Assembly (NCBI GenBank): GCA_003557805.1
Contig: PWNY01000053.1
Span: forward strand, 1 to 6,794
Direction of reading: 5' to 3'
Origin: Bacteroidales bacterium
Lineage (GTDB): Bacteria; Bacteroidota; Bacteroidia; Bacteroidales; UBA7960
DNA: 6,794 bases
The notes beneath the pieces were generated by a model. The model was not told the origin of the DNA, did no database searches, and saw only the letters and a list, made by a program, of their open reading frames with translations. This document shows positions 1 through 6,223 of this stretch, piece after piece (within the stretch, counting starts at the first letter, position 1; every line of letters starts with the position of its first letter). A program made the translations under genes and the position numbers.

Positions 1-2
1 GC

Positions 3-185
3 GTACTTGCCGAAGGGAAAGCGGAATTTATTGATGACTATGATGAAAAGGTGCGCATAATGAACGTTACCATGGAAAAGTATACCGGCAGGGAATTCGG
101 CTACAATGCACCTGCAATCAAGAATGTATGCGTTATAAGGATAGCGGTTGAAAAGATACAGGCAAGGCTTTCAGGTTACTTCTGA
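3..185 (+). CDS. Pyridoxamine 5'-phosphate oxidase-like flavin-binding protein (NimA-like), C-terminal part
   Basis: The 5' end lies outside the window. The visible frame gives 60 residues ending in a TGA stop. The stretch GKAEFIDDYDEKVRIMN, then MEKYTG, a run around PAIKNVCV, and a closing RIAVEKIQARLSGYF match the C-terminal part of the split-barrel FMN-binding family that includes pyridoxamine 5'-phosphate oxidase-like and NimA (nitroimidazole reductase/resistance) proteins, as I remember it. Members usually run about 150-170 residues, so roughly two thirds is missing. The parts that would show FMN contacts and the NimA-type histidine are not visible. The true substrate cannot be told: many members are uncharacterised flavin or haem binders. 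It runs towards obg and stops 3 bp before the obg stop codon, so it is not in the same operon. Confidence 0.65.
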   Translation, partial: VLAEGKAEFIDDYDEKVRIMNVTMEKYTGREFGYNAPAIKNVCVIRIAVEKIQARLSGYF

Positions 186-188
186 TCC

Positions 189-1199
189 TCATTCCACCCG
201 GCCTTCATTAATCATTTCCCAGAGGGTGTCTTTCAAGGCCGTAATACCAAGGCCGGAATGCGAGGATATATAGGTGACGGGCACGGAGCCAACCTGGTTA
301 CCAATACTCTTTTTAAGCTCCTCAAGCATCTCACCTCCCAGAATATCACATTTACTGACCGCTATAAGCCTTTGCTTATCTAGCAGTTCAGGATTGTATT
401 CCTTTAATTCATTTACCAGTATATCGTACTGACCTTTGATATCATCAGTTTCAACTGGTATCAGGAACAACAGGATGGCGTTCCTTTCAATATGCCTCAA
501 AAAGCGGTGTCCAAGCCCCCTGCCTCGGTGGGCACCTTCAATTATACCAGGAATATCAGCCATTACAAAAGACCTGGAGTCGCGGTAGGGCACCATTCCA
601 AGATTTGGGACAAGGGTGGTGAATGGATAATCAGCGATTTCAGGTTTGGCGGCACTAAGTACAGATAGCAGGGTTGATTTGCCTGCATTCGGGAACCCGA
701 CCAGACCAACGTCTGCAAGCACTTTAAGCTCAAAAATAAAGTGTCTTTCACTGCCAGGTTCGCCCGGCTGGGCATATCTTGGGGTTTGCCTTGTACTCGA
801 CTTGAAGTGGACATTACCGAGCCCTCCCCTGCCTCCGCTTAATATAACTTCTTCCTGGCCATCAACGGTAATCTCGGCAACGATCTCCCCGCCCTCTTCA
901 TGCCTGACAACAGTACCAAGCGGCAGGTCGACAACGACGTCCTTGCCCGAAGCACCAGTGCTTTTCTGTTTACCCCCGGGCTCACCGGGTTTTGCAATAA
1001 GGTGCTTGGTGTATTTCAAATGCAGAAGGGTCCACATCTGGGAGTTTCCGCGAACAATGATATCACCACCCCTGCCGCCATCTCCCCCGTCAGGCCCTCC
1101 TTTTGGAACATACTTCTCCCTCCTCAGGTGGGCAGAACCTGCTCCCCCCTTTCCGGAACGGCAGGTTATCTTTACATAGTCTATAAAATTGGAGTTCAT
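189..1199 (-). CDS. obg: Obg/CgtA GTPase (ribosome assembly, stress-linked)
   Basis: This encodes a 336-residue large GTPase that binds the 50S ribosomal subunit late in assembly; Obg proteins bind GTP/GDP and, in several species, ppGpp. The glycine-rich Obg fold fills about residues 1-157 (GKGGAGS, GGPDGGDGGRGG, GGRGGLGN). The G domain follows: P-loop GFPNAGKS 168-175, switch I YPFTT 191-195, G3 DIPG 215-218, G4 SKCD 282-285, G5 region ISSHSG about 311-316. There is no C-terminal OCT domain; the protein ends soon after the G domain, as in other short Obg proteins. The G4 motif has Ser where NKxD has Asn. I chose the ATG at 1199, which gives the family-typical MNSNFIDYVKI start and a 16-bp gap after adk. 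The frame stays open upstream to a TTG at 1226, but that adds nine unconserved residues and overlaps adk. It is the last gene of hpt-adk-obg. Confidence 0.96.
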   Translation of the reverse strand: MNSNFIDYVKITCRSGKGGAGSAHLRREKYVPKGGPDGGDGGRGGDIIVRGNSQMWTLLHLKYTKHLIAKPGEPGGKQKSTGASGKDVVVDLPLGTVVRHEEGGEIVAEITVDGQEEVILSGGRGGLGNVHFKSSTRQTPRYAQPGEPGSERHFIFELKVLADVGLVGFPNAGKSTLLSVLSAAKPEIADYPFTTLVPNLGMVPYRDSRSFVMADIPGIIEGAHRGRGLGHRFLRHIERNAILLFLIPVETDDIKGQYDILVNELKEYNPELLDKQRLIAVSKCDILGGEMLEELKKSIGNQVGSVPVTYISSHSGLGITALKDTLWEMINEGRVE

Positions 1200-1215
1200 T
1201 AAGCAAATAGGAAAA

Positions 1216-1818
1216 TTACTCAACAACAGGAATGACCTTCCTGCTAACTAAATAGGTATCAATAGCAAGGCATATTTTTTCAAAGACCCTGTCAACCGGT
1301 TCCATTCCGTTTATAGAAACAATCTTGCCCTGACCACTGTAATAGTCCAGAAGCGGCCTGGTCTGCTCCTTGTAAACATTCAGCCTCAGCTTTGCAATCT
1401 CAACGGAATCATCACTTCTTCCCGAGTCCTCACCCCTGCCAAGGATCCTCTTAAACAACTCCTGCTCCTCCACCACCACGGAAATGTCCAATGATATCGG
1501 AATCCCTTTTTTATCCAACAGGCGGTCAAGGGTTTCAGCCTGTACTAATGTCCTTGGAAAACCATCAAAAATAAAACCGGGCGAATCAAGATGATCTGAA
1601 GCCCGGCGGTATAATTCCCTGAGCACGATCTCATCCGGGACCAGCAACCCCTTATCGATATATTTCTCAACCTCCCTGCCAAGTAGAGTTCCCTTTTCCA
1701 TCTCTTTCCTGAAGAGCTCACCGGTAGAAAGATGACACAGATTATACTTGTCAGCGATCTTGGCTGACTGGGTACCCTTACCGGATCCTGGAGGCCCGAA
1801 AATCACAAGGTTCAGCAT
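1216..1818 (-). CDS. adk: Adenylate kinase (short-LID type)
   Basis: This 200-residue cytosolic enzyme catalyses ATP + AMP = 2 ADP. The P-loop GPPGSGKGTQ is at residues 8-17, the AMP-binding STGELFR at 31-37, and DGFPRT at 85-90. The lid segment is the short form (LGRGEDSGRSDD, about 126-137) without the roughly 30-residue insertion or the zinc-binding cysteines of long-form Adk. Arg154 in the KEQTRPLL segment fits the conserved nucleotide-contacting arginine of the C-terminal core. The length is typical for short Adk. The ATG gives MLNLVIFGPPG, a usual start, with no Shine-Dalgarno sequence. It lies 55 bp after hpt and 16 bp before obg on the same strand. Some adk genes of this group are fused to or preceded by hpt; here they are separate. 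Confidence 0.97.
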   Translation of the reverse strand: MLNLVIFGPPGSGKGTQSAKIADKYNLCHLSTGELFRKEMEKGTLLGREVEKYIDKGLLVPDEIVLRELYRRASDHLDSPGFIFDGFPRTLVQAETLDRLLDKKGIPISLDISVVVEEQELFKRILGRGEDSGRSDDSVEIAKLRLNVYKEQTRPLLDYYSGQGKIVSINGMEPVDRVFEKICLAIDTYLVSRKVIPVVE

Positions 1819-1873
1819 ATGGCAAACTTTATATCCCCTGGCAAACGCAACAAGGGAACGGTTTTAATTAAAA
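1819..1873 (-). other. hpt-adk spacer with a short direct repeat
   Basis: This 55-bp gap inside the leftward operon contains the heptamer GGCAAAC (plus-strand reading) at 1821-1827 and again at 1840-1846, 19 bp apart start to start. I see no strong hairpin followed by a T-run on the minus strand, so it does not look like a terminator. An internal promoter or a processing site is possible but unsupported. Confidence 0.3.
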
Positions 1874-2410
1874 TTACTCAACTATCTTGTAAATGTCTTT
1901 GTAATTCCTTCCAAAACCATTGTAGTCCAAACCGTATCCGACTATAAAGTCATTTGGTATCTCTATACCGGTATAATCCGGCCTTACGTCCCTTTTCACC
2001 GCATCAGGTTTGAGCAGAAGGCAGGCAAGCCTGATGCTCCCGGGCTGATATCTCATAAGATCCTCGAAAAGGTGGGAAACAGTAATACCACTATCCACGA
2101 TATCTTCCAGTATTACAACATCCCTGCCACTGATCTTCTCATCAAGCCCGATCAAAGTATGCACCTCCCCGGTAGTGCTGGTACCAGCATAGGACGATAG
2201 TTTAATAAAACTTATTTCACAACTGCCGGGGTAGTATTTCATCAGGTCTGCAGCGAACATGAATGCCCCGTTCAAAATACAAAGGAAAAGCGGCTCCCTG
2301 TCAGCGTAATCCCTGTGTATCTCAACCGCAAGGCGCTCCACGGCCATCTGAATACGCTCATAGGGAATATTTTTTTCAAACTCCTTATCAAGGATCCTGA
2401 TTCTGCCCAT
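1874..2410 (-). CDS. hpt: Hypoxanthine phosphoribosyltransferase
   Basis: This purine-salvage enzyme transfers phosphoribose from PRPP to hypoxanthine (and usually guanine), giving IMP or GMP in the cytosol. The 178 residues carry the type I PRTase features in order: LNGAFMFAADL at 46-56, the flexible-loop region SSYAGTSTTGEV at 72-83, and the PRPP motif VVILEDIVDSGIT at 98-110. Within that motif are Glu102-Asp103 and the expected catalytic base Asp106. The base-contacting Lys134 is in LLLKPD, followed by FIVGYGLDY at 155-163 and an Arg in GFGRN (168). The motif reads DSG where DTG is commoner, a conservative change. The ATG at 2410 gives a full-length protein, and the upstream bases are nearly all A/T. 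It is the first gene of hpt-adk-obg and faces away from truA across a 181-bp gap. Confidence 0.96.
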   Translation of the reverse strand: MGRIRILDKEFEKNIPYERIQMAVERLAVEIHRDYADREPLFLCILNGAFMFAADLMKYYPGSCEISFIKLSSYAGTSTTGEVHTLIGLDEKISGRDVVILEDIVDSGITVSHLFEDLMRYQPGSIRLACLLLKPDAVKRDVRPDYTGIEIPNDFIVGYGLDYNGFGRNYKDIYKIVE

Positions 2411-2591
2411 ATAACAAAATTAATAAAGTGTGACCGGCATTAATAAAAATCAGAAAATGATTTTTTCACCAGTGGGTAGTCAATTCCCACAGAAAAATTT
2501 TTATGTACGGCTAAAGTACGAAAATAATTGAATGTGAATTGAATTTTATTTATTTGTAATTTTCCAATCTGTATATAACATTTTACGATTA
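2411..2591. promoter_or_regulatory. Divergent hpt/truA intergenic region
   Basis: This 181-bp AT-rich gap between two divergent start codons must hold the promoters for hpt-adk-obg (leftward) and truA (rightward). An 8-bp perfect inverted repeat, AAAAATCA (2445-2452) and TGATTTTT (2458-2465), is separated by GAAAA. A second inverted repeat, GTGGG (2472-2476) and CCCAC (2486-2490), has a 9-base loop. A direct repeat of GTACG occurs at 2505-2509 and 2516-2520. I see no credible small open reading frame or tRNA. No convincing promoter could be placed for hpt. The role of the repeats is unknown: operator, RNA hairpin in the hpt leader, or chance in AT-rich sequence. Confidence 0.6.
2528..2556 (+). 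promoter_or_regulatory. truA: Candidate Bacteroidota-type promoter for truA
   Basis: The primary sigma factor of Bacteroidota recognises roughly TTG, about 19 bp, then TAnnTTTG. Here TTG lies at 2528-2530 and, 18 bp later, TTTATTTG at 2549-2556, which matches five of the six fixed positions of the -7 box. Transcription would start near 2563, leaving about 30 bases before the truA ATG. The region is AT-rich, so a chance match is quite possible. Confidence 0.3.
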
Positions 2592-3410
2592 ATGGATAAT
2601 AATAGTAAGGCTCACGCTAACAGGGCAATGGAGGGTCAGAGGTACAGGTACTTTGTAAAAATGGGATACCTGGGCAGTGAGCATCATGGCTGGCAGGTCC
2701 AGGAAAACAGCAAGAGCATACAGGGAGATACAGAGGATGCATTCTCCATTCTCCTGGGGGAGAAAATAAGACTAACAGGTGCTGGCAGGACAGACACCGG
2801 TGTCCATGCCAGGGAGTTCTATGCACATTTTGATGCAAGTATCGACCCGGAGTTACTTCAAAAAATGGAACTGGTATATAAAGTCAACAGGATACTTCCT
2901 CACACCATCGCAATTTACGGGATACACACGGTCAGCCCCAGGGCACACGCAAGGTTTGATGCAACCGACAGAACATACCATTACATAATATGCACCCGGA
3001 AGGACCCCTTTTACCACGGGAGGGCATGGATATTTGAAAGACCTCTTGATATTAGCAAGATGCAGGATGCCTCTGATCTGCTATTGAAAAATGATGATTT
3101 CGGTAGTTTTGCAAGGAGCAATACGCAGGTAAAAACAAACATATGCAGTGTATATGAGGCTAAGTGGGACAAACAGGAGCACCTGCTGGTTTTCAGGATA
3201 AAAGCGGACCGTTTCCTTAGAAATATGGTTAGGTCAATTGTCGGCACCCTTGTGGATACAGGCCTGGGGAAGCTCAGCACAAATGATTTCAGCCGCATTA
3301 TTGAGGCCAGGGACCGCCGCAGGGCAGGCTACTCAGCACCTGCATGCGGTCTTTACCTTATGAAAATAAGCTACCCCCAGGGGCTGCTCACTTCTTCTTA
3401 CCGCCCTTAA
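2592..3410 (+). CDS. truA: tRNA pseudouridine(38-40) synthase TruA
   Basis: TruA isomerises uridines 38, 39 and 40 of the tRNA anticodon arm to pseudouridine. The 272-residue protein shows HGWQVQ at 32-37, the catalytic motif GAGRTDTGVHA at 63-73 with nucleophile Asp68, and ARFDATDRTYHY at 119-130. FLRNMVRSIVG at 208-218 and the closing APACGLYL motif at 249-256 complete the family pattern. The length is normal. The first ATG (2592) gives a 12-residue polar extension (DNNSKAHANRA) before the second ATG at 2628, from which MEGQRYRYFVKMGYLG would be the usual TruA N-terminus. Neither start has a clear ribosome binding site, so the shorter form of 260 residues is a real alternative. The last 23 bp overlap the end of the converging permease gene. 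Confidence 0.96.
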   Translation: MDNNSKAHANRAMEGQRYRYFVKMGYLGSEHHGWQVQENSKSIQGDTEDAFSILLGEKIRLTGAGRTDTGVHAREFYAHFDASIDPELLQKMELVYKVNRILPHTIAIYGIHTVSPRAHARFDATDRTYHYIICTRKDPFYHGRAWIFERPLDISKMQDASDLLLKNDDFGSFARSNTQVKTNICSVYEAKWDKQEHLLVFRIKADRFLRNMVRSIVGTLVDTGLGKLSTNDFSRIIEARDRRRAGYSAPACGLYLMKISYPQGLLTSSYRP

Positions 3411-4509
3411 GTGATTTGATCCTTTCACCTATGGGCTTGTCAGGTGTGTCGGTTGCCCTGACACTTTTCGTATTACCCAGCAAAAACCCGTAGGGCTCAA
3501 GGCCGTCTATCTCGTCAAATATAACCTTCATCATGGCCATACCGGGTATAAAGAGGATCATACCTGCAAGCCCCCATATGAAGTTGCCGAACAGAAGGGC
3601 AACAATTGTCATGAATGGGTTCATAGACACCTTGCCCCCAACTATCCTCGGTGTAAAAAGGTTGCTTTCGGCAAGCTGTATTATATAGAATGACAGGAAA
3701 ATCCCAAACGGATACCACAGTGAATCTTTTGTCAGTATTGCGTAAACAATGGGCAGAGTGGCACCGATAAATGGCCCGAGGAATGGTATTACATTAAGCA
3801 GCGCAGCAAAAACTGCAAATAACAGGGCATGCCTGATACCGAAACTGTATAGTGCAATACTGTTAAGTATGGCAAGAATCACAATCACAATGAACATGCC
3901 CACGATATAGTTCTGCACCACCATCTTTACCTTATAGATGACAATCTCAACCTTTTCCCTGTCCCTGTCGGGGAATGCACGGCGCACGAACTCTATCAGA
4001 AACTGCCTGAAATAGAGAAACAGGAATATATATATCGGTATTATGATTATTATAGTGAGTGTAGTGGCCGTGGCAATAACCCCCTGGGTAAGGCTGGCCA
4101 TGTTCTCATACAGGTAATTGAATACGGCCGTCTGTATATTATCAAAAGATATAGGTACTGCTCCCTCAATATGTTGTTCGGTAAACTCATTGAAAACCCT
4201 GAGAAATTCCGTCATCCTTTTCTCAAGAAGGTATAATTCATCTGCAAATCCGATAAGCTGGTTATAGAAAAAGTATGCCAGCCCGAACAGGAACCCTAAC
4301 AAGGCCACAAGGCTCAGAAAAGCCGCCAGTAACCTTGGTATACCCCTGTTTTCCATCCAGGATGCAAAAGGGCTTATCAAGACTGCAAGCAAACCGGAGA
4401 CCATAAGAGGTACAAGGATCCCCTTGGCATACACCATAATGGCAACGGTCAACGTAATGGTCAGAAGGACCATCGGTACCTTAACAAAAAGTGGTTGTTT
4501 AATGCTCAT
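3388..4509 (-). CDS. AI-2E/PerM family membrane transporter
   Basis: This is a 373-residue integral inner-membrane protein of the AI-2E family (PerM, formerly UPF0118). It has roughly eight hydrophobic segments at about 10-27, 30-50, 60-84, 142-167, 203-224, 226-258, 262-285 and 300-325. A soluble stretch at about 86-140 lies after the third segment. The family signature LLNVIPFLGPFIGATLP falls at 237-253, followed by ESNLFTPRIVGGKVSMNPF at 281-299. The C-terminus is a hydrophilic, lysine-rich tail. Members have been linked to autoinducer-2 export and to Na+/H+ antiport, but most substrates are unknown and nothing here decides it. The ATG is preceded by AAAA, with no Shine-Dalgarno site. It starts 16 bp after the amidase stop on the same strand, so they are probably co-transcribed. 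Its 3' end overlaps truA by 23 bp. Confidence 0.92.
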   Translation of the reverse strand: MSIKQPLFVKVPMVLLTITLTVAIMVYAKGILVPLMVSGLLAVLISPFASWMENRGIPRLLAAFLSLVALLGFLFGLAYFFYNQLIGFADELYLLEKRMTEFLRVFNEFTEQHIEGAVPISFDNIQTAVFNYLYENMASLTQGVIATATTLTIIIIIPIYIFLFLYFRQFLIEFVRRAFPDRDREKVEIVIYKVKMVVQNYIVGMFIVIVILAILNSIALYSFGIRHALLFAVFAALLNVIPFLGPFIGATLPIVYAILTKDSLWYPFGIFLSFYIIQLAESNLFTPRIVGGKVSMNPFMTIVALLFGNFIWGLAGMILFIPGMAMMKVIFDEIDGLEPYGFLLGNTKSVRATDTPDKPIGERIKSLKGGKKK

Positions 4510-4525
4510 TTTTATCTACAGTTTT

Positions 4526-6223
4526 TTAATTCTCACTACTATCCAAAGACGTGCCAAACAGGGGCGGATGCTTCAGGTGGTGCGCCGTATTCTTCTGCCA
4601 GGCATGTCCGAGTGCCAGCAGCCTGTCTTCCTCAAACAACCGGCCTATAAAGGATATACTGTGTGGCGAGCCCGGGTTTGTAAAACCATTTGGAACAACC
4701 AGGCATGGATGGCCTGTAAGGTTTGTTACAAGAAGCTGATTACCGCCGTATGAGGGGGTTACAATCACATCAAAATCAGACAGCAGGTCATTGACCTCAA
4801 TTACCAGCCGGGACCTTAACCTGTTGGCATTTATGTACTCCACGGCAGGAATGAACCTTGCTGCCCTGAAAAGATTGGGCCAGGCATTCATCTCCTGGTT
4901 TACCAGCAAGGAGTCCGTGCCTGTGGTTGTGAGTTTGTCAAAAGATGCTGCTGCTTCAGCCATCAATATAACCCTAAGCGCGTTTACAGGCAGGTTAAAC
5001 TGCCAGTCAACCGGAATCAGCTCTATTCCCATATCCCTGAGGTCATCGAGGACCTTGTTGTCAAGATCACTTCCGGGATAATCCCCGTCAAAGAAATCCT
5101 TTATGTAACCTACCCTGAGATCAGTTACCTCCATATCATAATCAAAGTAAAACCCGGCGTCAACAAGGCTTTTATCCAGGCCGTCCACACCCCTGATAAC
5201 ATCAAAAACCATTGCATTATCCTCTACGCTTCTGGCCATAGGCCCTACCTTGTCCATACTCCAGCTAAGGGCCATTGCACCACTCCTGCTCACTCTTCCA
5301 AATGTCGGCCTCAGGCTTGAAATACCGCACCTGGTTGCTGGCGACACAAGGCTCCCGAGTGTCTCGGTACCTATTGAAAAAGGCAAAAGACCTGCAGATA
5401 CTGCAGCTGCAGATCCTGCCGATGAACCGCTTGATCCCTGTTCGGGGTTCCAGGGGTTGCGGGTCAACCCTCCATACCATACATCTCCCATTGCAAGGGC
5501 CCCCAGAGTAAGCTTGGCAACCAGAACTGCACCGGCCTCATCAAGTTTTTTCACCACGCTTGCTGTTGTCCCAATGTACTGATCCCTGTATGGTTCGGCT
5601 CCCCAGCTCGTCGGGTAACCCTCAACACTGAACAGGTCTTTTACTCCATATGGTATTCCGTGCAAGGGACCGCGGTAATTACCGCCAGCAATTTCTTCAT
5701 CGGCCTTCCTTGCCTGTTCCAATGCCCTGTCACGGGTAAGAGTTACCACACATTCAAGGGTGTCGCCATATTTCTCAAGCCGCTGAAGAAAAAAAACGGT
5801 AAGCTCCTCAGAGCTAACTTTTTGACTTCTCACAAGGGAGGCAAGTTCAGGTATGCTGAAAAAGGCAAGCTGTTCCCTGTCTTCTGGCATCACAACATTG
5901 TCTGGTATAACCCACGCGCTATTAAGGCCGCTCACAGGAGTCTCGTATCCGGGAGGCAGGGGATCAAAATACAGGGACATGGGAACATCGTTACTGAGCT
6001 CTGCCGATCTTATTGCATCCGCACTCTGCAAATGAACCCTTACCGAGGGCATCATCATCTCCATCTGGTCGTTTGTGAATGAGAACCCCAAAAGCCTTGC
6101 AGCATGGCGAAGATTCTCAATGTTAAATCCATTTATACCGGAAGCGGCAAAACCTGTAAAATACACCCCTAAAACCACCAGGAGCGGAAGTAATATTCTC
6201 CTTCTGAAACTCATCCTATTCAT
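4526..6223 (-). CDS. Amidase-signature family hydrolase with N-terminal membrane anchor
   Basis: This 565-residue member of the amidase signature family (GatA/FAAH fold) hydrolyses an amide bond using a Ser-cisSer-Lys triad. All three residues are present by position: Lys195 in GVKDLF, cis-Ser267 in the GSSGSSAGSAAA loop, and nucleophile Ser291 in GTETLGSLVSPA. Spacing between the two serines is 24, as in FAAH. LRPTFGRVSRSG (304-315) and DKVGPMARSVED (324-335) are further family marks. The N-terminus MNRMSFRRR followed by a hydrophobic stretch at about 10-27 indicates a signal peptide or an uncleaved anchor, so it probably acts outside the cytoplasm. Residues about 30-115 are a non-catalytic extension. 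It is unlikely to be the GatA of tRNA amidation, since gatB/gatC are absent here and it appears exported. The substrate is unknown. The start at 6223 overlaps the ygeW stop (ATGAATAG), suggesting coupled translation; an alternative ATG lies at 6214. Confidence 0.92.
   Translation of the reverse strand: MNRMSFRRRILLPLLVVLGVYFTGFAASGINGFNIENLRHAARLLGFSFTNDQMEMMMPSVRVHLQSADAIRSAELSNDVPMSLYFDPLPPGYETPVSGLNSAWVIPDNVVMPEDREQLAFFSIPELASLVRSQKVSSEELTVFFLQRLEKYGDTLECVVTLTRDRALEQARKADEEIAGGNYRGPLHGIPYGVKDLFSVEGYPTSWGAEPYRDQYIGTTASVVKKLDEAGAVLVAKLTLGALAMGDVWYGGLTRNPWNPEQGSSGSSAGSAAAVSAGLLPFSIGTETLGSLVSPATRCGISSLRPTFGRVSRSGAMALSWSMDKVGPMARSVEDNAMVFDVIRGVDGLDKSLVDAGFYFDYDMEVTDLRVGYIKDFFDGDYPGSDLDNKVLDDLRDMGIELIPVDWQFNLPVNALRVILMAEAAASFDKLTTTGTDSLLVNQEMNAWPNLFRAARFIPAVEYINANRLRSRLVIEVNDLLSDFDVIVTPSYGGNQLLVTNLTGHPCLVVPNGFTNPGSPHSISFIGRLFEEDRLLALGHAWQKNTAHHLKHPPLFGTSLDSSEN

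Noticed and set aside
646..1179. Plus-strand open frame of 177 residues opposite obg
   Set aside because: It is antisense to the conserved Obg coding sequence, is rich in Pro/Ser from the reverse of glycine codons, and shows no family motif.
1200..1226. Longer Obg reading frame starting at 1226
   Set aside because: The first codon is TTG, the extra residues (LSNFPICL) are not Obg-like, and the extension overlaps adk; the ATG at 1199 gives the normal Obg N-terminus.
2415..2422. Perfect TAnnTTTG box (TAATTTTG, minus strand) upstream of hpt
   Set aside because: It lies only 4 bp from the hpt ATG and has no TTG about 19 bp further upstream, so it would not leave room for a leader.
2472..2490. 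GTGGG/CCCAC hairpin as a rho-independent terminator
   Set aside because: The stem is only 5 bp, no T-run directly follows on either strand, and it lies between two divergent starts where no transcript needs to end.
5660..6082. Plus-strand open frame of 140 residues opposite the amidase
   Set aside because: It lies wholly within a well-supported gene on the other strand and has no recognisable domain or start signal.
4526..6223. Amidase as GatA of the Glu-tRNA/Asp-tRNA amidotransferase
   Set aside because: It has an N-terminal signal or anchor and an extension GatA lacks, and no gatB or gatC lies beside it.
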